Below, in pieces: positions 57,700 through 64,000 of a stretch of DNA of 64,000 nt. Both the position numbers and the translations under genes were made by a program. The notes under the pieces were generated by a model, which saw nothing but the letters and a program-made list of their open reading frames with translations, had not been told where the DNA came from and did no database searches. Every line of letters begins with the position of its first letter. Within the stretch, counting starts at the first letter, position 1. This DNA is from Apostichopus japonicus (taxonomy: Eukaryota; Echinodermata; Holothuroidea; Aspidochirotida; Stichopodidae): contig NC_092574.1 in NCBI RefSeq assembly GCF_037975245.1, positions 4,704,713-4,768,712 on the forward strand, given 5' to 3'.

Positions 57700-59088
57700 A
57701 CCCCAAACATTCATTCTCTCCACCCACTTTGAAGTCCTTGTTGAACAGGTTGCTTTACTACAGTACATGTATTGTCTCCATATATGATTTTTTAAACACT
57801 GCAGCTTTGTAAAAGCTATCCTGGCAATGATGATCATACAATCAGTACAAAGGATTAAGGTGTTTTTAACCTTTCTTGGCTTTTCTTACTATAGGTAAGA
57901 CACGTACTACCTCATATAATCTGTTAATAGTAGTCGTACAGGTTATATAGCAAACAGTTCAGACACTACTAGTGTATATATATAGCAGGTGTGGTGCACT
58001 CGTGGCATTTGGATCCTTAGGTTGTTTCTAAGTCAGATTACAGAACAACTTGAACTTTTCCACATGATTTTGTGTTTGTCATAAACTATTATTCTTTAAA
58101 TGGCCAGCAGCCAATGGAATTTAAATGTCATGACGAGATTTGTGCCAAACTATCAAAACATTTGGCTATCTTATCAGCTGACTATCAAGTCACATTATGT
58201 GGAATGTCTCATTGGAAACAGTAACTGTAGTTACTGACAAACCCACAAATGCTCTGTATTTCCTTAATTTACTAAAAGCTGATAAAACAGGTTTGTAGTC
58301 AATGAATGAGGTTGTGTGTTACTAAACAATCTCTGTTTCCACATTCTCAAGTTCTGATGTTTATTGATAACGTCTCCAAAGCTGATCGCTTTAGTAATTG
58401 TTTGCTTCTTTCAAGTATTGACTCTTTTAAAATTGTTGTCAGGTCGATGTGAAACCAATAACTGGTCAAATAGCTCTCTTTTCGCTCATTTCTTGGAGAA
58501 TTGTTGCCTTTTCTTTCCTTTGCTCTGAAGCTTAATAAGCTTGGGAAATTTCTTCTGTTGCTACACGTCATTGCAATGTAGGTTGGTTCATCAAACAATA
58601 CTGTAGAGCAAGAGAAGCTATATGCTCAAGGGATATGCCCAACAACACCTACTTGTGTGACTGCATATATTTCAGTGACTGCATTATGTGTGCCTGGATA
58701 TTTCATCTATAACACAGGAAAAGCACTGCATACTTTGTTTGATGTGTAGTGCCAGGTATTTATAATTTTTTGTATGTATTAGTGGTGGAGAGGGTGTGGA
58801 TTAGGGAAGGGGGGGGGGAAGATTTGGAAGCAGACAGGAAGGAAAGTGGAAGGGGACAAGGGGACAAGGGGAGGGGCTTTAAGCTGCTTGAGGTATCTTT
58901 TGGAATGGATGGCGGTCAAAGGTCAGTGAATGGGTAAAAGCAAACAAACTGACTCATTGACAATACCATTAATTGTACTTTGTGTCATCATATGTTAAGG
59001 TCACTCGGTAATATGTACAATAATGTTGGAAAGCCTGTTATTTCTCATCAGTTATCACTGTACCTGAGCAAGTGTTAAATTGGTTTTT
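57700..59088. other. No gene recognised
   Basis: Contains a purine-rich, G-run tract at 58800-58875. The open frame 58749-58937 reflects this composition. Nothing else was recognised. Confidence 0.3.
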
Positions 59089-60005
59089 GATTCCTTCCTG
59101 TAGGCCAAAAGGAATTCATGTGAGGGTGAATTTATGTGTATATGTATGTGCTCATAATATGTGAACTTCATACTTGGTATTTGATTCTAACTTATTGAAT
59201 ACAAGAACAGTGTATAGTATATTATTTCTGTGAAGGTCTAAGGATGGTCATGTGAGGTCAACAATTCTTGGTCAAAGTCTGCAAAGCTTGTGAACACAGT
59301 AACTCAAAAAGTGAAGGTTGGATGAACTTCACACTATGCATACTGTATATAGATTCACGTAAGTGAGTACGAGAAGTCTTTTCTGTGGAAGTCAAAGGTC
59401 GTTGATGTCAGCAGAACAAAAGTCTGAAAACCTTGTCTGAAAACATTATAGGTTGATCCAAAAGGAAGGTTCATACTTTGTATGTGTGTCCACCTTAGCA
59501 GGTGGAAGAACTCTTTCTTGTTTTCTGCGCAGGTATATGGCATTTGGGGTCAATGTTTGAAAACATTTTAAATAATGTAAGTAATCTCAAACAAAGTAAA
59601 AGTTGGATGGATGGTTCCACTGTATGGACTAGAACGACCCTTCTGGTTTTTGTGGAGGTCGTTTGAGGTTAACAGAAGTCAAAAATCTGTGCTCTAAAAT
59701 TATAGCTGGAATGAGCTTTGAACTTTTTTTCTTAAGACACTCTATATGTTGATTCAACATAGTGAGTGCCAAAGCCCTTTTGTTTTCTCTGAAGGTCAAA
59801 GTTCATTTGAGGTCAAGCGAGAGTATGATAACCTTGTAATTTACTGCACTCCTCATATGAATGCAAGAACTTAGATGATGATGATGATGATGATGTGAAG
59901 CCAGCAATGGTCAAAGCTTAAAAACTTGTCTGACAGTGTTACATTACTGTTAATATTCCTAAGTGAAATGTGGCAAGGAATCACAAAGCCATTTGGTTTT
60001 CTAGC
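59089..60005 (+). mobile_element. Hairpin-headed tandem-unit repeat, copy B (both ends candidate)
   Basis: Starts with the hairpin GATTCCTT...AAAAGGAATT (59089-59114), then TATGTGTATATGTATGTG and units of about 150 bp with AACTTCATACTTGGTATTTG, AAGGATGGTCATGTGAGGTC and AAAGTTCATTTGAGGTCAAG. A (GAT)n run lies at 59874-59897. At 59970-60003 comes GTGGCAAGGAATCACAAAGC then CATTTGGTTTTCTAG, a second hairpin motif also found near 4670 and 5903, which may be the other terminus. Confidence 0.6.
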
Positions 60006-62677
60006 TCGATCCTACATTTTGTGTTGAAGAACTTGTCAAAGATGTATAAGATGCAAATTCAACGCTCAAAGGTTAAAGGAGAAAGATAGAGTACATGGAA
60101 ACATGATTACTTTAAGCCATCAAATGTCTATCAGGAATGATGCAAGTATTAACATATCTAGGCAAAATTTACCATTTGGAATGAATTTATGTTGTGCTTT
60201 GATTGGATCACATCTAACTATGAACAGCCAAATGGTTATGACCACACACAAAGTGAGAGGTATCCAATTGTGTACAAGTATGTATGAACAGATGTTCTAC
60301 TGTATGTGGATCCACCCCCTCATATGGGAAGTACTGCGCGCTTAATTTTTAGAAGAATAGTCGAGATATTTCATGTCGATTGATAAATATCCCGGTGACG
60401 TCACATGTTTGTGCTGTTTGAAACTTTTGGGGCTTGTGGTAAGTTTCAAATGTCATTGCCTCTCAACCTGTAAATCAGATTCAAGTTGTATACATAGTTT
60501 GGTGAAAGTGTTGTATGTTTCTGGTTATCTGTTATTAATATGACAAAAACTTTGGAGTATTTGTAATGGCAGTGAATGCTCTCCTTGAAGTAATATTTGG
60601 AGTTCTACAGTCATGGGCTCTTATGTATTGTAGTATTATAGCATGTACCCTTGAGCCTGGTAGTTGATGAAGCTCCTCGGTATGTGTTTTGTTATACATA
60701 TGTAGCTTTCTTACCATACTACAAATGTCAAGGTCTTTCCCACTGTTCTTTAATACAAAGCAAGCATGGACAGAGTTACAAAGAGTTTAATCCATAGAAG
60801 CCCGTTTATTGCTGACTGATTTGCATTGTTTGGCCCTGTCATATGATATTTTTCTATGTCCTACAGTATTGATACTGTGCTATTCTCTCAGCATGGTACA
60901 GTACAGTATGTGTGCACAGAGCAAACTTTGCAACGTGAAAGTGGGAGAGTTGCTTCAAAAGTTTGAACCAACTTGTGTAGGTGTGTTTTGAACTAATAAT
61001 TCACAGCCAGAGGAAAGGTTTTTGTTGAAAATTAAAGCTGATTTGTTACTATGTACTGTAAGTCATGAATGCCATGAATTTTGAGAGTTATTACAGAAAC
61101 ATTCATTTTTGGTTTTCTTGTAATATTTTCCAATGTTGTATATAGTTTTGATTACTCATCAATTTGTGTCTTTCTTTTCTACTTATAAACATATTGATGA
61201 AGTTTTCAAGTAACATAATGTCTCCTGTCATATACAAGTTAGCAAAATTTTACATTTGTTAATGACAATTTTGAAAGCATAGTGAAATTCTTGAGAAATC
61301 TGTCAGAACTTTATCAGATAGACCTCAAGACTTAGCCTTGTCCTTCAACTGTTTTGTAGTTGTATGAACCTACTCTACAAGCTGGCTTTACAGTATGTGC
61401 TCGTACTGGTGCCAATTTGCACTACCCACATTCTCTGCCATTCCAAATGTTGCTCTCATTTTGCAGGGCCCCTCCCCTTTACTTTAATGGATAATAAAAA
61501 TATTGGATGGCAATCAAGATCACTAATTCAGCATTAAATCAAACTATGCCATAACAATATAGATTGAGGAACCATTACTTATTGTTCCGCTTCCTTCACT
61601 TCATTTAGTATTCACTACTACTTCATGTTATTTGTAAACATTTGAATACATGTTGTGAAAACAAAATAATTGAAACAGTACTTACTGTCAGGCTTATCTG
61701 AGCAAACTACTCTCCATCTGCAGTGAACTATATAATGATAGCAACAGCCAATCAAACATGCAAATAAGTGTGTTCTGTAAGATTCTAATACTATAAGACT
61801 TAGATGTTTGTCTTTTTCTGAAGTTGCACAGCTCACACATGATATACAAATGTGGGACTAACGTTTACAATGTTAAGTCTCCTATTGATGTATGTATACT
61901 CATTACTCCTGTTGTTTGTAGTTATCGTTTTGGTCAAACAGGATGCCGCAAGTACTAAACATTGACTTGAAGATGGCCAACGCATACATCACTTCTGAAA
62001 TAAAGAATTAAGAAAAAAGAAATTATGCCATATTGCAGCCATAGTAGCCCAGAGCAGCAGCTAGCTACAGTAAAGCTTGCTGGTAGTAACAGATAGCTAC
62101 TACACTGAGTTGCTTTGTGTATGTGGTACTGATTAGCAGGCTACTTACTGTAGACTCTCCCCACAGACTTCAGATCGCTAGAGTTGTCTGCTGGAATTCT
62201 AGGAAAGAATTCTGATGTGAACTTTATAACTCAACTCTGAGGATCAGGGATATTTTTTCACAATGAAGTGATTGCTATGGGTGACATTGAGAACTGATTT
62301 CAACAGAAGAGATCAGTAAGTTAATAGTGTGTTCAAAACAGGATAATAAGTATCAGGGACATGGGATGTGTAGAACCGTAGATGTAGCCAGTTTTAATGA
62401 AACTATCTTTGGATTAAATATGAGGTGGGGGAGGATAGCAGATGCTCCGCACTAGAAAACTTAAAGTACCTACTGTAGGTAGGTAGATATATGATGTGCA
62501 TTACAAAAGGAATTGTAAAATGTGGTTTGGTTTAACACATACTTTAACCCAATGATATTCTTCTTATATCACCTCTGGTATGTGTATGCCACTCCTTAAT
62601 TTGTCTACCATGCATTTGAATCTTGGTCAAAATGAGGAGCAGGAAATAAAAAGTGAAGCATCAAGATATCACATATT
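60006..62677. other. No gene recognised
   Basis: AT-rich, with TGACGTCACATG (CRE plus E-box-like) at about 60397. Short open frames lack motifs and no exon was recognised. Confidence 0.3.
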
Positions 62678-63480
62678 GATTCCTTTGCGCGTGGGCAAAA
62701 GGAATCTTCACGATGGTGATGGTGTGTGTGTACAGTATGTGTGATGCCTTGGCTTGTAAAAGCGATATCTCAAAAAACTATATGGGTTGGTTAACTTAAT
62801 ATTCGTAAAGTGGATTTACCATATTGTTTACAAGAACCCTTTCTGTTTTCTGCAGATTTCAAAGGTCATTTGAGGTCAACAGATTTCAACGTAGACCTGA
62901 AACCTTGTAAACACAATAACTCAAAATATAAAAGCTTGGTATTACTTCATACTTGGTATTTGGATCCACCCTATTGAGTGTAAAGAACCATGTTGTTTTC
63001 TGTGAAGGTTAAAGGTCATTTGACGTCAACAGACTTCAACATCTGAAAACCTTGTAAACACAATAACTCAAAATATAAAAGCTTGGGATTACTTAATACT
63101 TGGTATTTGGATCCACCTTATTGAGTATAAGAACCATGTCGTTTTCTGTGAAGGTTAAAGGTCATTTGAGGTCAACAGATTTCATCGGAAAACCTTGTAA
63201 TCACAATAACTCAAAATATAAAGCTTGGGATTACTTCATACTTGGTATTTAGATCCACTTTATTGAGTATAAGAACCATGTTGTTTTCTGTGAAGGTTAA
63301 AGGTCATTTGAGGTCAACAGAATTCAAATTCTGAAAACCTTATGAATGCAATAACTTCAAAAATAATAGCTTGGGATTACTTTATAATTAGTATTTAGAT
63401 CCACCTCCTTGAGTATAAGTATCCTATGTTTTCTGTGAAGGTGAAAGGTCATTTGATGTAAAAAAAAATTGAAAATTCAT
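62678..63480 (+). mobile_element. Hairpin-headed tandem-unit repeat, copy C, five units of about 146 bp
   Basis: Hairpin GATTCCTTTGC-GCGTGG-GCAAAAGGAATC (62678-62706), then (GT)n (62721-62733), then five units. AGGTCATTTG starts at 62863, 63013, 63159, 63301 and 63446, so spacing is 150, 146, 142 and 145 bp. Three units carry a perfect AGGTCATTTGAGGTCA. Units share ACACAATAACTCAAAATATA, TACTTGGTATTTGGATCCAC and AAGAACCATGTTGTTTTCTG. It encodes no protein. Confidence 0.8.
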
Positions 63481-64000
63481 TGGTTGTCTATAAGCAGATT
63501 TACTCATGTTCAGACTGAATCGTTTCATACTAAATTTCAGATCTTGTAGGTTTATAGTTAGTACCAGTTTCCTATGTTAATACTGTATGGCACATACTGT
63601 AGATACAAGCATTTATTTGCCAATAAAAATACACTGTAGGAAGAACAAAGAAAGAGTTATAAACTTTTATTGACAGAGAGAGGATATAAGTGGTATTCAT
63701 TCGGTCAATACAAATTATTTGAAGCATGACAAGAAAATACAGTTTTATTAAGAAAATGTAAAGAATAAGCAGGTTTAGAGAGAGTTTTATGTATCAAAAC
63801 ATTAAATTAACCTATTTATAGAACTTTACTCAGATTGCTACAGTGATTTTTCCTGGGAATTTTTAGTGATTGCACTCATTAAAAGGGTGATTTTCTGTAA
63901 CCCATAGATACATGTGGCATGGCAGTGTATATGTATTAAGTACTCTGTACAGAACTGAGGTCAGAAGCCTTGTTAACTTTAAGAACACAATGAGGATCTG
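63481..64000. other. No gene recognised
   Basis: AT-rich sequence to the window end; nothing was recognised. Confidence 0.3.

Noticed and set aside
60397..60408. CRE plus E-box as a promoter
   Set aside because: No exon, donor or other promoter motif nearby.

Overview
This window is animal nuclear DNA: AT-rich, intron-rich and crowded with transposons. Coding exons are separated by GT...AG introns, and there are no operons or bacterial start signals. The recognisable proteins (an arfaptin, an ING1/2-type PHD-finger protein and a large C2H2 zinc-finger protein) are metazoan. The repeat style (tRNA-derived SINE, CR1/L2-like LINE tails, many short hAT-type elements with 8-bp duplications, minisatellites, and a hairpin plus tandem-unit repeat full of AGGTCA words) suggests a marine invertebrate, most likely a deuterostome such as an echinoderm. 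The species assignment is inference.

Layout. (1) 1-10.3 kb: the last four coding exons of an arfaptin gene on the + strand (2830-9652). Its introns hold three tandem arrays and LINE/MITE debris; earlier exons lie outside the window. (2) 10.3-19.9 kb: no gene recognised with confidence. It holds a 48-bp minisatellite with higher-order structure (10.3-12.4 kb), a 30-bp minisatellite (13.7-14.1 kb) and a GGTACAT-type array (15.5-15.9 kb). (3) 19.9-22.1 kb: a complete two-exon ING gene on the - strand. (4) 23-31 kb: a transposon-dense interval with a hAT-like element carrying a second hAT element inside it, a separate MITE, and a decayed LINE split by a 1.5-kb hAT element. It also contains a candidate promoter (25.7-26.2 kb) for the next gene. 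(5) 31.2-40 kb: a zinc-finger gene on the + strand (about 1,500 residues, about 18 fingers), with a candidate alternative 3' exon and a SINE in the last intron. (6) 40-48.8 kb: intergenic, with a pair of related MITEs, a small TA-flanked palindromic element and microsatellites. (7) 48.98-49.33 kb: a probable first coding exon of an unidentified + strand gene. No later exon was recognised. (8) 49.3-64 kb: tandem arrays, one hAT-like element, one unidentified - strand open frame, and three copies of a repeat that starts with a hairpin and continues into about 146-bp units containing AGGTCA direct repeats.

The genes have no evident shared pathway. Arfaptin acts at Golgi membranes, while ING and the zinc-finger protein are nuclear. 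The most unusual content is the repeats: nested elements with readable target duplications, and the hairpin/tandem-unit family whose array carries perfect DR4 nuclear-receptor-type sites.
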